Source: Pontederia crassipes (Eukaryota; Streptophyta; Magnoliopsida; Commelinales; Pontederiaceae). Taken from it: a stretch of 64,000 nt of DNA. The position numbers and the translations under genes are program-made. The stretch covers positions 10,307,501-10,371,500 of the forward strand of contig CM060196.1 of assembly GCA_030549335.1 (NCBI GenBank), in the 5' to 3' direction. The first letter of the stretch is position 1, and every line of letters starts with the position of its first letter. Of the stretch, positions 36,801 through 48,792 are shown piece after piece. Under the pieces are notes generated by a model. That model worked only from the letters and a program-made list of their open reading frames with translations. It did not search any database and was not told the DNA's origin.

Positions 36801-37675
36801 AAAAAAAATTAGAATTTAAAGATTGCATGGTGTCCCAGTCCCACTAATATGTTCAAATAGGAACTTAACGAGTTGAAATATCTTTACAGTAGTAATAGTT
36901 ATTCTTTGAATCTTGAGTTCCAATATCTATCAATCATTGTTTTAAAGGCAATACTAATATTTATATAGGTTAAAATTCTAACTGTCAAATCTTTAACAAT
37001 GATTATATTTTTGCGATACTACCAAAAAGTTTATATTTCTTTTTTCAATAAAAGTTTCTTCACACCATCTGTTTTATACGATAATGTTTTTTTTAATCAA
37101 ATTGCTGGTCAGATAAGTAACATGCTTCTCTCAAATAATAAAGTTTCTTCAGATTATGTGTCTTATGGTAATATTTGAATACATTCATGCCAGCATAGGT
37201 AATATTTGGTTTTTGCTTGGACAATATTCTTCACCTATGACATGTCAAACTGCCTATGATATGGCATATAAACATGATGACTGATTAAAACTACAAATTT
37301 CAGGTATCACCGTGATCTATTTCACAGTTGCAATGAACCAGAATTGTCGTAAGATCAGCCCATTTGTTAATACACTTTGTACAAGATATCCATCTGTTAA
37401 CTTTCTCAAGGTAACCATTTTAGTTTAAACATCGGTTCTCTCATGTAAACAAGATAATCCAATGTATAATATTGTATTCATAGTCTTAATCGATACTGAA
37501 GTAAACCAATCTTTGCTCTTAGGTCGATGTGAATGAGATACCAGCTATTTCCAAAACTGAGAATGTGAGGATTGCCCCGACCTTCAAGATATACAAGGAT
37601 GGGACAAGAGTGAAGGAGATGATCTGCCCTAGCCAGCAAGTATTGGAGTACTCAGTAAGACACTATGGTTATTAG
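33815..37675 (+). CDS. TPR repeat / thioredoxin-like (TTL) protein, seven exons
   Basis: Exons are 33815-34746, 35290-35485, 35568-35752, 35818-36151, 36244-36448, 37304-37410 and 37523-37675. All junctions are GT-AG and in phase, giving 703 aa, close to the family size of about 700. The N-terminal third is Ser/Gly-rich and probably disordered. TPR motifs follow at about 231-330 ([32 protein letters not shown]) and 472-585 ([34 protein letters not shown]). A thioredoxin-like domain spans about 617-703 ([29 protein letters not shown]). The usual CxxC is absent: the segment reads NQNCRKIS, as in known TTL proteins, so a redox-enzyme role is unlikely. In Arabidopsis TTL proteins are scaffolds in brassinosteroid signalling and in osmotic-stress and cellulose-synthesis responses. 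A second in-frame ATG at 33836 has a better context (GCCATGGC) and may be the true start. Exon 1 is far more GC-rich than later exons. Confidence 0.93.
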
Positions 37676-39044
37676 CTAAGCAAAGCTAATATTTCTTTGA
37701 TGCTGCTTGTTGCCTGCCCCTCTTCCTATTAGGGTTGAAACGCAGGAAGATGTCAGCAACAGCTACTGCCTAGCAACTCAGAAATATAGCCCAGCAAAAC
37801 AAAAGATTAAAATATAAGAAGAGCCATTTTTCTTGCAATTGTTTACATTATACAACTCCATTATTTGTTCCTCACTTATCATAATTATTCTTTTCATGGT
37901 CTCATTTCGACCCATTTTATTGAATCCATGGTTTTATATTTGTATTTATAATTCATCAGCCTGCTGTTATATCTTTGTCATGAAAAGCAAGAGTGGTCCT
38001 TTTGGTTGGGGAGAGACTTGGGAGTTGGGACTTGGGCGAGTTGTATGCCATTTACATGTCAAACTGAACTGTGGAAGCTGGTGAGAGAAAATGAAAGTAG
38101 GATAAGTTGGCACTTTGCCAGTGCTACCATTGGGTAGGAAGAGGCCATTGTTATGCTTTTGGTGTTGATATCTGATACCAGTGTATTTAATATAAGAACC
38201 ATATTCTACCCTACACTTAGCTCCACCTTCGTTTATTAACATATGAACACCCCCCTGTTACACTGCCGATAGCAGAGAAAGTAGCAGTCTTTCCTAATAA
38301 TGGTGCCTGTAGCAGAGAAAATGACACCGTATTTTCTATATTCTACTGCACCCTTAGTTCGTCACTTGCATGCATAACAAAGATGTTACTGTGTTAATGC
38401 TGTCATGAGCTTGTAGATGGTGACCATTATTTCCTGTTATTAAATGAAGAGAGCAGTTTCCCTCATTGAACAGTTGCGACTTGTTGAGTTCGCCTAAAGC
38501 TCCACAACTCTTTAATGGGGGGTCTTTTGCAATTAGTTTTACACTGCTATTTCATGATTGTTAGGTGATCCTTCCATTTGCTTTCAGAAGTCACTGTAAA
38601 GGCTTTCGGTCCACGGTGCTTGTTGCTTCTTGGCTTCTCGTAAAGGTAGTGGAAGGCCACAATATGGTTAGTGGCAGAGTCAAATCGGACTTTTAGGTGT
38701 TTGGTTTCATACATATCCACTGACTAAACTTATTGATCTGCCCGAGTGCCCTTCTCTTGTGGTGTGAGCAAAGTACAGTACTACAACAAATCAGGCACTT
38801 GGCTGATGCATGCATTCATTACCTTGACTGTGCCATCATCTTCCTTCAGTATCCTCTTCGCCAAGCAGATGTAATGTTCATCTTTAGCTAAATTGCCCCA
38901 AAAACCCCAGGAGGAGATGTGAAGGAGGATCATTGGATTGCGAAGTTGTCATGGTCCATCAGAGGCCATTATTCGGACTCACGGACAAAACCCTTCGTGC
39001 AGCTGCAACGGTGCCCCCTGTCGAGTGGAATAATATGACTATAT
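37676..39044 (+). other. 3' UTR and downstream flank of the TTL gene
   Basis: Noncoding. The first few hundred bases probably form the 3' UTR. No single polyadenylation signal stands out, and no further gene is recognised before the tandem repeat. Confidence 0.4.
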
Positions 39045-39110
39045 GAGAGAGAGAGAGATATATAATTATATTAATTGCTTTAAAATCACATGCCATCCAT
39101 CCATCTGTCC

Positions 39111-39149
<39 letters not shown>

Positions 39150-39258
39150 CATATTAATTGCTTTGAAATCACATGCCATCCATTCATCGGTCCGTAGAGA
39201 GAGAGAGAGAATTATATTAATTGCTTTGAAATCACATGCCATCCATCCATCTGTCCGT
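39045..39258. repeat. Three tandem copies of a 48-base unit separated by GA microsatellites
   Basis: Units at about 39064-39112, 39149-39197 and 39212-39258 share TTAATTGCTTTRAAATCACA and end CATCYGTCCGT or near. Each is preceded by an AG dinucleotide run of different length (about 14, 34 and 15 bases). The units are nearly identical, so the array expanded recently, probably by slippage and unequal exchange at the GA runs. Confidence 0.9.
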
Positions 39259-39564
39259 GTTCTAAATCTTTGGCACGAGGACCAGTTGTCCACAGCATGT
39301 AGCAAGCGAAAAGTCTCTCTCTTGCACTGCTGCATGGGCTGCTATGAACTAATTATCTTGGGCAGTTCTAGTGACTGTAACAAGAGGATCATAGGACAGT
39401 GTGGACTGTGGAGAAGCCTCATTTCTCCGAATTGGGTTACTTGAAGAAGCCGGAAAAATCAATCGTTCAAGTGTTTCATAGTAAATGCTACGGGATGGAA
39501 TTTTGAACTGGATCCGGTTCCGGATGTATAAATGCCATCATTTTTATGTGAACAAAAAGGATTT
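39259..39564. other. Intergenic DNA
   Basis: No gene is recognised. The frame at 39163-39444 runs out of the tandem repeat and has no domain. Confidence 0.4.
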
Positions 39565-39965
39565 TTTTCTCTAATCTCCCTTGAATTATGAATTTTTTCG
39601 TTTCTACCAATGACTTTCGAATATTCCGCTAACACTCCCTAAATTATATCGCTTTTTTCACTTAAATTCATTCGTCAATCTTGATTAACTTTTTCGTTAA
39701 TTTTTATTTTTTATTTATGCAATGATGAAACTGCCCTCACGTAGTTTAAGGGGGGTGCATGCCGACGCAATAGAGAAGGAAGGCATCGTCCCCCTTCTCT
39801 CTCGCCGATGCACGCGATCTCTATCGTGTCGGCGATGGGGCCGACGCCCCCATCCTCTCTCACGTGCGCCGATGAGGTCGGCCCTCCTTCTCTCTCGCCG
39901 ACACACACGATCTTTGTCGTGCCGGCGAAGGGGGGGTTGACGCACCCTTCTCTTTCGTCGATGAT
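39565..39965. mobile_element. Transposon-like segment with a GC-rich imperfect repeat
   Basis: An AT-rich leader (39565-39720), whose words resemble the ends of the TIR element at 2.0-4.4 kb, leads into a GC-rich block. There a unit of about 50-110 bases (CTTCTCTCTCGCCGA, then CACGATCT, GTCGTG or GTCGGCGA, then GGG and GACGC) occurs at least twice. Frames on both strands are long only because stop codons are rare. A partner inverted end was not found, so this may be a one-ended fragment. Confidence 0.35.
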
Positions 39966-40683
39966 AGTGCTCAATTTATTGAGACTTCAATTATATGCTA
40001 AAGTAAAATAGTTTACTCTTCTTCTTACATCGATTTGTGAGATTCTAATTTGTGAAAATCTTAATTTAAACTTTAGTAAATTTTAGAGAAGTAAGTTTTT
40101 TATTGTTGCCATCTTAGTGTCCGAAAAGTGACGCCGATTATCTAACTCAGCTAGCGCTAAGAGTTATGTACACTGTTCACGACTTGGAGTCTTAGCTCAT
40201 CATCGAGTCCGACTATTTTGATCGAGTCCGACTATTTTAATGTCGTCCCAGGCAATATACCTGATTATGACATGTGAGACTTTCAACAAAAAATTTATAT
40301 ATCTATAAAAGTTCAAACCGGAGACAAAGCTACTAACAGACTTGCTATTCCACACTACTCAAAGTCAAAGATGCAACACGAGACTTCAAATAGGGTCGAT
40401 AACAATAATTTCATTTAGCAAAGGGCAACTCGACCAAGCAAACAAATAAAGGGATAAGATATTTAGGAGAGAACAAAGGCAATACATACGTATATATATA
40501 TATATGTACGTAGATATATAAAGCATCTGAGAAATTACTCAGTATATAGTAGGTATTTATATATATACGTATGAATTACTAACAGATGCATGCATGCACG
40601 CGCACGGTTAGCTCTAGCAATTAATGGAGCGTGCAGTTCATCTCCAAATTAGAAATCTCAGTGGACACATGCACGGGCGCCTC
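39966..40683. other. Intergenic DNA with AT-palindromic stretch
   Basis: Contains TATATATATATATGTACGTA-like alternating and palindromic DNA at 40490-40570. The part nearest the DUF538 gene is its 3' flank. Confidence 0.4.
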
Positions 40684-41094
40684 CTACTGGCCGGCGGCGA
40701 AGGCCTCGACCGGGAAAGTCTTGGTGACGCCGGCGAGGCTCTTGAACTGCACCTTGTCGGCGCCGGCGTCCATGGCGATCTCGTTGATGGGCGGCCACAA
40801 GAGGAACTCCTTGGCATTGACGCCCTTGAGCTTCCTCATGCGGCCCTTGTCGATGTAACCTGTGATCTCGGCGTCGTAGCGGGCGTGCTTGCCGATGAGC
40901 TTGAACGTGCGCTGCACCTTCTTCCTCAGCAGGATCCACAAGTAGCCGGTGCTCCGGACGAAGCCCGTCTCCTCCACCTCCTCCAGCGGCACGAGCCCCG
41001 CCGGGAGGCCGAACTCCTCCATCAGCGCGACAGAAAACTTCATGGCCTCCTCGTGCCCCGTCTTCACCACGCCGCCCTCCCTCTCCGCCGTCAT
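40684..41094 (-). CDS. DUF538 family protein, single exon
   Basis: 136 aa, intronless, ending FAAGQ. DUF538 features include a central KVQRTFKLIGKHARYDAEITGYID and a C-terminal GVNAKEFLLWPPINEI followed by a hydrophobic/aromatic segment (VQFKSLAGVTKTFPVEAF). The N-terminus (ERE...KTGHEEAMKFS) lacks a clear signal peptide, as in the shorter members of this family. DUF538 proteins are plant-specific beta-rich proteins of unsettled biochemical role, several reported as stress-responsive. The coding sequence is extremely GC-rich at third positions, which is why a long false frame lies on the other strand. The start is the only upstream Met in frame and lies about 110 bases from a TATA box. Confident on family, none on molecular function. 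Confidence 0.93.
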   Translation of the reverse strand: MTAEREGGVVKTGHEEAMKFSVALMEEFGLPAGLVPLEEVEETGFVRSTGYLWILLRKKVQRTFKLIGKHARYDAEITGYIDKGRMRKLKGVNAKEFLLWPPINEIAMDAGADKVQFKSLAGVTKTFPVEAFAAGQ

Positions 41095-41200
41095 GGCCTC
41101 TCGCTAGCTCTTCCGGTGTCGATCGCCGCCGACTGCTACTATAAATCCACTACCTTCGTTTTTGCTTGTGGTTGTGGACTTGGGGCGTAGGAACGCTGGG

Positions 41201-41209
41201 TCTTTATAG
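41201..41209 (-). promoter_or_regulatory. TATA box of the DUF538 gene
   Basis: On the minus strand the sequence reads CTATAAAGA, about 110 bases upstream of the start codon. This implies a leader of about 75 bases. Confidence 0.65.
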
Positions 41210-41331
41210 TTGCGGAGATGACATGTTTAATTCTCATTTCATTTCATCTTTTAATTAATGTGTTATATTTTGTTCTTTTTTTCTCGTCAATATCGACCTG
41301 TCATGGCGTGTCTCAAGGCATTCTCACATTT

Positions 41332-41337
41332 CACGTG
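41332..41337. promoter_or_regulatory. G-box in the DUF538 promoter
   Basis: A perfect CACGTG palindrome about 125 bases upstream of the TATA box. G-boxes are bound by bZIP and bHLH factors and commonly mediate ABA, light or stress responses. That would suit a stress-induced gene, but function here is inference. Confidence 0.45.
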
Positions 41338-44300
41338 TCTGAAGTAGAACTATTTTTTTTAATATCTGTGAACATAATAAGAAATAATGAAATATTTAAA
41401 CTTTACTTATCTAGTCCATTAAATCTTCCCAAATATAATTCCCTTAAGTATTTCCATTTCAAATGATAAAATAAATTAGTCGTTTAATTTTTCTTCGATT
41501 ATCGTTTGTCTTAATATACAGTATCTGTTAATTGGAGAATTTATTTTTGATCGTATTATTAATATGTAGAGAATACATGCATTAATTGGACAAGCATCAA
41601 ATCTTTTTATATGGTTTAAAATATAATTTCTCTTAGAAATTTTAATTCTGAAAACAAGATTAAAACCATCGATGTCGGAGTTATCGAACATTCAGGATCA
41701 AAGCAGTGACATTTATAGTTCGGGGTGTTGCCGATTGTTAAAAGAAAAAAAATAAATAAATCAATTAAATGGGGAAAGAATTGATAAGAGAAAAAAATCT
41801 TTAGTTATTATAAATTAGTTATAAATGATTAAATACATAGGTAAAGAATGATGGGAACATCATTAATGTGCATTAAGCCGCTTTGTTATTTTTAACGGGA
41901 GCTTAATTATTAACGAGGAAACACGATAAGTAATTGCAGTCTTCGCCTTCAATTATGAGATCCACGTCACTGAAGTAATTATTGATGATAGAAGTTTTTA
42001 TGTTTTTTTAATCGGATTTTTTATATTTTTTACATCGTAATCTATCAAACCTTGATAGTTGTTAAGTGAGTTGCATGCCCAGGCAGATGAAAAAGGTTAA
42101 CAATTCCATATTTGAATTTGATTCCTGAAAATACTAATTTGATAAACAATTAATTTTTTCAATTATCCTTGAAATACTAAATTAATCAAATACTAACAAC
42201 TCGGAGAAGAAAAAAAATGCTTGTCTGAAACTGAACGACTGTCCATTATCTTTGAGATAGGAGAACTTTTGTAACAGCCTTCAACAAAAAATTCTTTCTT
42301 GAATAATTGAAGCATCGATATTTTAGTCTCCTTATTTTTTTTTATATTTGTAATTTTTAACACATTGTTGAAAAAAATTTATTTTTTACTTTAAGAATAA
42401 TTTAGATGGCATCGCCGGAGCACTGTCGCTTAGCAGTTATATAATTTAAGGACACTGTTGATAAGAATAGAACACGAAATAATTCATGAAATCTTAAAAT
42501 AACTCGAATTGGAACACGCATGGTATGTACAGCTCAGCTATATAAAGATAGGAATATCCACGTGTCAGCGTTTGAATGACGAGTTAATTCTTAGCAGCCG
42601 GTCAAACGTCTCTCTTGTCGGCTCCTCCAATTCAAGATGTATCATCCACGTTTTTTTCTCGATCCACCGGACATCTTGCATGTTCTTATCGAGTTTCATG
42701 GTCGATTAGTAGTACTTCTTTTAGCCAATTTTCTGTGTCCGAAATCGCTGTGGATTTAATTCGCACGACGTTAAAAAATGCACGTTAAATTCAAGGTCGA
42801 TTATTATCAAACTCTACTTATTTGATTAGATCGTTTTGTATTACATACTTAATAATCACATATGAAATTTTTAATAGAATATTTTTATATTCGCATAAAT
42901 TCAAACTTAAGATCTTTTTTAGGCTATATCATCCCTAAATACTTGTAATATATATTAACGAGTTTCATCATGAAAAAGAAAAAAAAAAGATTGACAAAAG
43001 AAGACGACACATATGACACAAGACGAGAATTAATTTGGGTGGATTATTTAATTGTAGTAAATTTAGGATTTTGTCAAGTCATTATAATACTATTTAGGAA
43101 CGCATGTTTTAAATGAATTCAATACTGAGAGAATGTGGTTCTCGTGCTGTGAAGTAAATACGGATTACGATTTTAAAGTTATTTGAGCGATTGTTTTCTT
43201 TTCATTTACATGAAGTAGACTTATGCCTTGTAAATCTTCTTCAGAATATCGTGTTATCTTTTTTTTTTTGCCTGATTAAACAGATGGTTATGGATCGATT
43301 TTGATCCAATTCAATTCAAATATGACTTAATTTGATCTATTTTGATTAGGATCAAATTGAATTAGAGAATATTCGATTCAAACGGTTGATAATCTCTTAA
43401 ATATTAAACAAGTTATAATTCTATATGATATATATACTACATAAGTGATCAATGATTATGACGGTGAAATCGTTTATCTTGTATATAATGGAGTCTTACG
43501 ATTGGCACAACGAATTTAAGGGAGGGTACAAAAAAATATTCATGAGAGTCGCTAGGGGGTTCGGGGTTGAGTCCTCCAAACTTAGACTATTTTAAAATTT
43601 ATATTTCTTATTTTATATTGAAATATGACAATTGAATTATTTTTATAATTTTATAATTATCAATATTTAAAATTATCGTCGTTCGAAAATGTAATCTAAT
43701 AAAAAAATAAATCTCATAAATCTAATATGTTCCGTATGTGTAATTTATCTCTCCTTTTTTCATTGGTCAAATTACGGGGTTATCTGATTAAGCTTTTTCT
43801 TTTTTTATTTATGATATTTAACATTAACAATATTCTTTCAAGGAAAACCTTAAGTTTGTCAAACAGATGAAACAATTTTACGAGTACAAATATTTTAAAA
43901 ATATATATTTAAATTTTAAAACATTGTAAAGTTTAATTAAATAAATGTGGTTCAATTTAAAAGGAAAAAAAATGCCGATCAGGTTAATCGAGTTTGAAAA
44001 TATGAAACTTTTTTATCAATCCGATCGAAGACTCAACTTGACCCACCTAATATTGTGTCGATTTTAATTGGGTTCAGATTCGAGTGAACATTTCTTGATA
44101 TATGCATTAGCCATCTTATTAGTTTTCTCATTTCTAGAGGAGACATCTCTATTAAATTTTATAATTAAAAATTACTTAATTTAAAATTGTATATGCATAA
44201 AGAAGGCCACCGTCTAAGTAAGACTACTGTTGGGCCGACTCCAATTACCAACTTTGTCACACGTCATATTTTCAATAGTCTTAATGGCCCGACGATCTTG

Positions 44301-46506
44301 TATAAACTAACCACTCAAATTAGAGTTTGTCTTTTGAAAAAGAAAACATTAAACGAAAAACGTAAAAATGTTAAAACCATCATCGAATTAACCATATCCC
44401 TCTCCCTCTCTCTCTCCACTCCGGCCTCAGGAGGTCGAATCTGACGTAGGCGACCGATCCAGTGGGCTGTTAGATGATCGGATCCAACAGCAGGCCAAAA
44501 TGCAGGCGACCGATCCGACCTGCAGAGGACCGGATCGATCGGATGGCTGCAAGTCTACATCAATTGTTCTTGGCCGCCTACGATTGGATCTCCGGATATT
44601 ATATTAAATATTTTCGATCGATGCGTATATGTGGGAATTGATTTAAGATATCATAAAAAAAATTTTGCGATGAGCAATTTTCGTCTCTTTCCATCGAAAA
44701 AACTATTTTCCAATGAAATTTCATTTTTTTTCTTGTGGAGATAGACATCACTCCAACATATGACAATGATGATTTGGTGCGAAAATAATTGGGTGGGATC
44801 AATTTTTTTATTTATATAAGCTATTCATCATTTACCTTAAAATTATTTAGAAAAAATTAAAAAGCGCGTTTTAACAGGTCGGACTTTTTGAATGATTTTT
44901 TTAAAATTAAAAATTGACTTAAAGTTGGTAATAATACCAAACAAGAGTTCCAAAATATAATAATTGATAATAAAAAGATAACTCAAAATATGACAACTCA
45001 TGAATATAACAATATAAATAAGATATTTATAAAACGAAAACGTCCAATCATCAATTTTAATTAATTAAAAAAATTCTACAATCTAATTGTAAATTTGTGC
45101 TCCTTTTTTTTCTTTGTTTCGTGGAGTCAATTTTTTCGGATTGGGTTGGTGAGATTTTCCTTTGTACCCTTATTTAGGTTCAAAATTAATACTTAATAGT
45201 GCTTTAACGGTATAATAATTACAACGGAGTAATCAACTATCGTTTATAACACTAGAAAACAAAAAAAGGGCGTATAATTAGATCCATAACGAATTTAATA
45301 CCATTAAACAACTTGTTTAATGGAACCTAACAATTTAGATGTAGTGGCACCAACGCAACATATAATTGAGTACGCTGCGTTTGGTGCTCTTAATCATGTC
45401 AAACTAATGTTATGATTTTCCTTTTAGGCTTTAAATTTTAAATAAAACACGTATGCGTGAAAACTACATATATGTCTTGTATCATGATATATCATATTTT
45501 ACACATACATTAATATATATAATATTACATCTTGTTAGGTGTACAATATCTTATTAATTTTAGGCTATATATATCCAATATCTTATTATGCCTTGCAATT
45601 GATTTCTTTTCAAACAAAAAACAAGTGAACTACATGTATCACACATCTTAATTTATTATACATGCTCGACATCCATATCATCTTATTTAATGTACACAGT
45701 GAGACTCACATGGCCATGGGTCCAATGCCGAGAGGGTTGTGGTCAGAGAATAAAGTTAGACAGCAGAAAGGGCTAAACCCAACCCAACCGCTGCCATGCC
45801 TTTTCCATTAGTTTAACTTAATTAGTTTGATACATACATACATGCATATACACACACATCCAAACCTTCTCCTTTTATTCCCTTTCCTACTGTTACATAA
45901 TCTCCTAGTTAAATCTCTTGATGAGGCTTTACATAAACAAATTAAACCAAGAAAAGTGAAATCAAAGGACGTCTAATGCAGTCAATTTGGTGCATTCCAC
46001 GTCTCAAAGTTGCTCTCGCTTTTTTTCCTCTCTTTTCTTTTCTTTTATCCTTTTTAGCTTTTTCCTGCAATAGATAAAGGGGCAATACAAAAGGTCACAA
46101 ATTCTTGCACTACATGACCAAAAAAACCCAAGCTCTTTGGCTTTTTGGCCAACTCGCCCTACCATTCTTTTAATGTACTAAGTGGGCAGATTGGTGTCTC
46201 ATGACATGAGAGGAATTTAAGTAAGATCCTAGGTCAAGATTGGAAGTTTGAGCTAGTGGTGTAGTGCACTTAGTATATGAGGATAAGATGATGATAGGAT
46301 AAGGGTCATACCTTGGAGTTGAGGGGTGAGGGACATCTCCTTTAGGTTTGGAAACTTCACAAGTGCCTCTTAGAGAACAAAGAACCTTGGAAAAGAATGG
46401 CTCATGGTCTTCCCATTTCCCTTTAAAAAGATTAAAAGAAAAGTAAACACAAATAAATCAATCAATTGAGAGATCAATTTGCCCCCCTCTTCTTTTTTTT
46501 TTTTGG
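41338..46506. other. Long intergenic stretch, no gene recognised
   Basis: About 5.2 kb read on both strands without a conserved domain. It is mostly AT-rich. A small GC-rich patch with repeated GACCGATCC / GGATCGATCGG words lies at 44440-44560, after a CT run at 44398-44418. A TATA-like box with a nearby G-box occurs near 42538-42564 without a gene following. The last part is the 3' flank of the GH17 gene. Confidence 0.4.
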
Positions 46507-48505
46507 TTAGATTTCTCTTCTCGTTAGAGCTTGCAAAGTCAATGAGAATATCAGAATCCAGTACCACAAGCTTCCAAAGTCTTTGCTCATTTCCTGCATC
46601 ATCACAAACAACAAGATGCATGCAAATGTTAGCTGGCTTAGGAAACACATGTATTATAACTTATGCCCAATTCAGACAATTCATTAGTTATTATTAACAT
46701 ATGCCAAGCATACTAATTAGGTGGGAGAATATCTTTATTGTACATCTTGCTCCTAATTATTCCTCTCTTTAGAGTCGTAAGTGGAAGAACAACATGCTTT
46801 CGGTGCACATAGATGATTGTATACCCCGTCAACACTGATTGATTCATTAAAAATATGACTACTTATATTTAGGCAATAAATGAGAACATGCCTTGGTGTT
46901 GAACTTTTGCCTAGCTTGATTATATATCGATCCTTCTTCCGACGGTAATCAATAGCTTGATTCCCATATTGACTGCAGATCTCCAAAGTTACCTTATTCT
47001 CACATTTATAGTTTCTCAAATTTAGATTCTAAAAAGGTGTTTTGATATTACTTTTTTCTGTAATAGACAACATCTTTCTATAATATAATGAAAAAAAAAC
47101 TGAATATAGTATTCCTTACAAAATAAAAAAATAAACAGCGTGCTATCTGACTTTATTAAAAGCATGAAATCTTTTCACAACTAAATTCAATTTATTTGAA
47201 TTGCATGCATATATATATATGTAATGGCTAAACTCTCCAGTAAGTAGTAACTTTGATGGTGTTGGTATCATTAACTGTAGGTTTGTATCAACGTACCCTC
47301 GTCGCATTGGATGTCAGAGAAACCGACGCGGTGGACGTGAGCGAAGAGAGCCCTACGTTGTACGCCATGGTGCCGTCCGGTTGGAACAGCCCGTAGTTCC
47401 TCTCCGACGTCGGCCCGGGCTTCATGTCCTCGTTGAACAGAGCAAACAAGTAGACCTCCAACCTCTGGTTTGGCCGCAATGGCGTCCCCTCGTTCCCCAT
47501 TTGCCTCAGCAGCAAGTTCCTGTTGTACGCCCTGGCGTTCTCCACAGTGGCGCCGTACTCGTCCGGATCGCCCTTCGACGGCCAGCCAGTCTCCGACACC
47601 CGGACCTCGACGCCGCCGTAACCCAGCCGGGCGGCGGCGAAGATGACAGCGTCTACCTGGGCGTAGAGCATGTTGTCGTAATGCAGCCGCGTGTAAGGGT
47701 CTACCATGCCGGAGTTAGAATTGAAGAGCACGTAGTCCAGTGGGACCCTCTCGGGGTCGTCCTTGTAGGCAAAGTAGGGGTACGCGTTGATCCAGAACGG
47801 CGACTTCGTCACGGCCAGGAACTGAAGGAACGGCAACATGAAGCGCGCCACGTCCTGCTTGAACGATCCGAGCGAGGGCGGGAACGAGTTCTCGAGCACG
47901 GCCAGGGAGTTGGCCGTCGAAACGTGGATGTAGGGGTCCATGCCTAGTTGAACCAGCGCTGCGTGGATGCTCTCCATGGCCGGGACTAGGTCGGACATCA
48001 GGGTCTCGTCGTCGCTGGTGTAGACCTCGTTTCCGACGGAAATGCCGGTGATCCTGGTGGCCGGGAAGTAGGGCTTCACGTTGGTCGCAACCCATTGCAG
48101 AGCCTGCTGCGGGTCCATCAGTTGGGCGACCGCTTCGTTCGGCACAGTGACGATGATGTCAACGCCCGTGTTCGCGAACGCCGTGAGGACACGCGGGTTG
48201 GTGTCGTAGATCCGCGTCTTGGTGATCTTAAGGGAGCTCAAGAGGGGCAGCACTTGATCCGGCGATGGCAGGTTGTTGGCGACCTGGCCGTAGTTGATGC
48301 CAAGTGACTCGCCGGGCTTGACGACGCCAAGTTCTGCAAAAGCAATAATTGGAGTCACATCAAAACAATACCAGTAACTAATTGCCTGATATGAACATGC
48401 ACATGCACTCCGGTACTTATACATTATGTTCCGCGCACCTTTGGAGAAAAGCGTATACACAACCACGAATGCGAGGATCTTTGATCTGAAGAGGTCGAAA
48501 GCCAT
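46507..48505 (-). CDS. GH17 glucan endo-1,3-beta-glucosidase, probably GPI-anchored
   Basis: Three exons: 48439-48505, 47297-48333 and 46507-46593, giving 396 aa. Residues 1-22 form a signal peptide (ILAFVVVYTLFS core). The GH17 barrel starts at LGINYGQ. The acid/base Glu is residue 125 in SVGNEV and the nucleophile Glu is residue 270 in SETGWPS. KPGPTSERNYGLF closes the domain. No CBM43/X8 domain follows. Exon 2 alone would stop two codons after a strong donor (GG|GTACGT). A phase-0 exon after TGATGCAG adds 28 residues with a hydrophobic run LWYWILIFSLTLQAL preceded by a small-residue region, as expected for a GPI signal. Such enzymes hydrolyse 1,3-beta-glucan (callose) at the wall or plasmodesmata. 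GC3 is very high in exon 2. The family call is very firm; the third exon is a prediction. Confidence 0.9.
46594..47296 (-). other. Predicted second intron of the GH17 gene
   Basis: 703 bases, from the GTACGT donor to the TGATGCAG acceptor. If it is not removed, the protein ends with Val-Arg after residue 368 and lacks the hydrophobic tail. Confidence 0.6.
48334..48438 (-). other. First intron of the GH17 gene, stop-free and in frame
   Basis: The donor is CCAAAG|GTGCGC and the acceptor TTTTGCAG|AAC. Its 105 bases are a multiple of three and contain no stop in the reading frame, so retention would insert 35 residues just after the signal peptide. Splicing joins Lys 22 to Glu 23 and the GH17 N-terminus. 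Confidence 0.85.
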
Positions 48506-48513
48506 AGATTTGA

Positions 48514-48592
48514 TATGTCAGAGAGAGAAAAAAAGAGATAGAGAGAGAGAGAAAGAGAGAGAGAGAGGGAGGGAAAGAGAGAAAGATGGAGA
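48514..48592. repeat. GA/CT microsatellite in the GH17 leader
   Basis: Runs of AG, interrupted by AAA and GGG, lie directly upstream of the start codon. On the gene's strand this is a CT-rich 5' UTR. Similar CT runs occur in the TTL leader. Confidence 0.9.
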
Positions 48593-48780
48593 GATTTAAA
48601 GAGGAGAAAAAAGCTGGGAAGAGGGAGAGGCAAAGATGCCTGATCTATTTGTTATTCCTTCCTTTTCTTGTATGGAAGTTTGAAGGAGGAGATGGAGGGA
48701 GGGAATGGAAGAGAGGAGGAGAGAGATTGTGCTGCCTTTGCCTTGCTTTGCCTTGGTCGTGTTGGTGTGTTAAAGAGGGA

Positions 48781-48788
48781 ATTTATAT
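48781..48788 (-). promoter_or_regulatory. Candidate TATA box of the GH17 gene
   Basis: Reads ATATAAAT on the minus strand, about 280 bases upstream of the start codon. This would give a leader of about 245 bases containing the CT microsatellite. Confidence 0.5.
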
Positions 48789-48792
48789 GTCT

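Noticed and set aside
40624..41190. Long + strand frame of 188 codons opposite the DUF538 gene
   Set aside because: It is antisense to a clear DUF538 coding exon and exists because of high GC third positions; it has no domain.
47381..48307. Long + strand frames opposite the GH17 gene
   Set aside because: They mirror the GC-rich GH17 exon and have no domain, whereas the minus strand carries both catalytic motifs.
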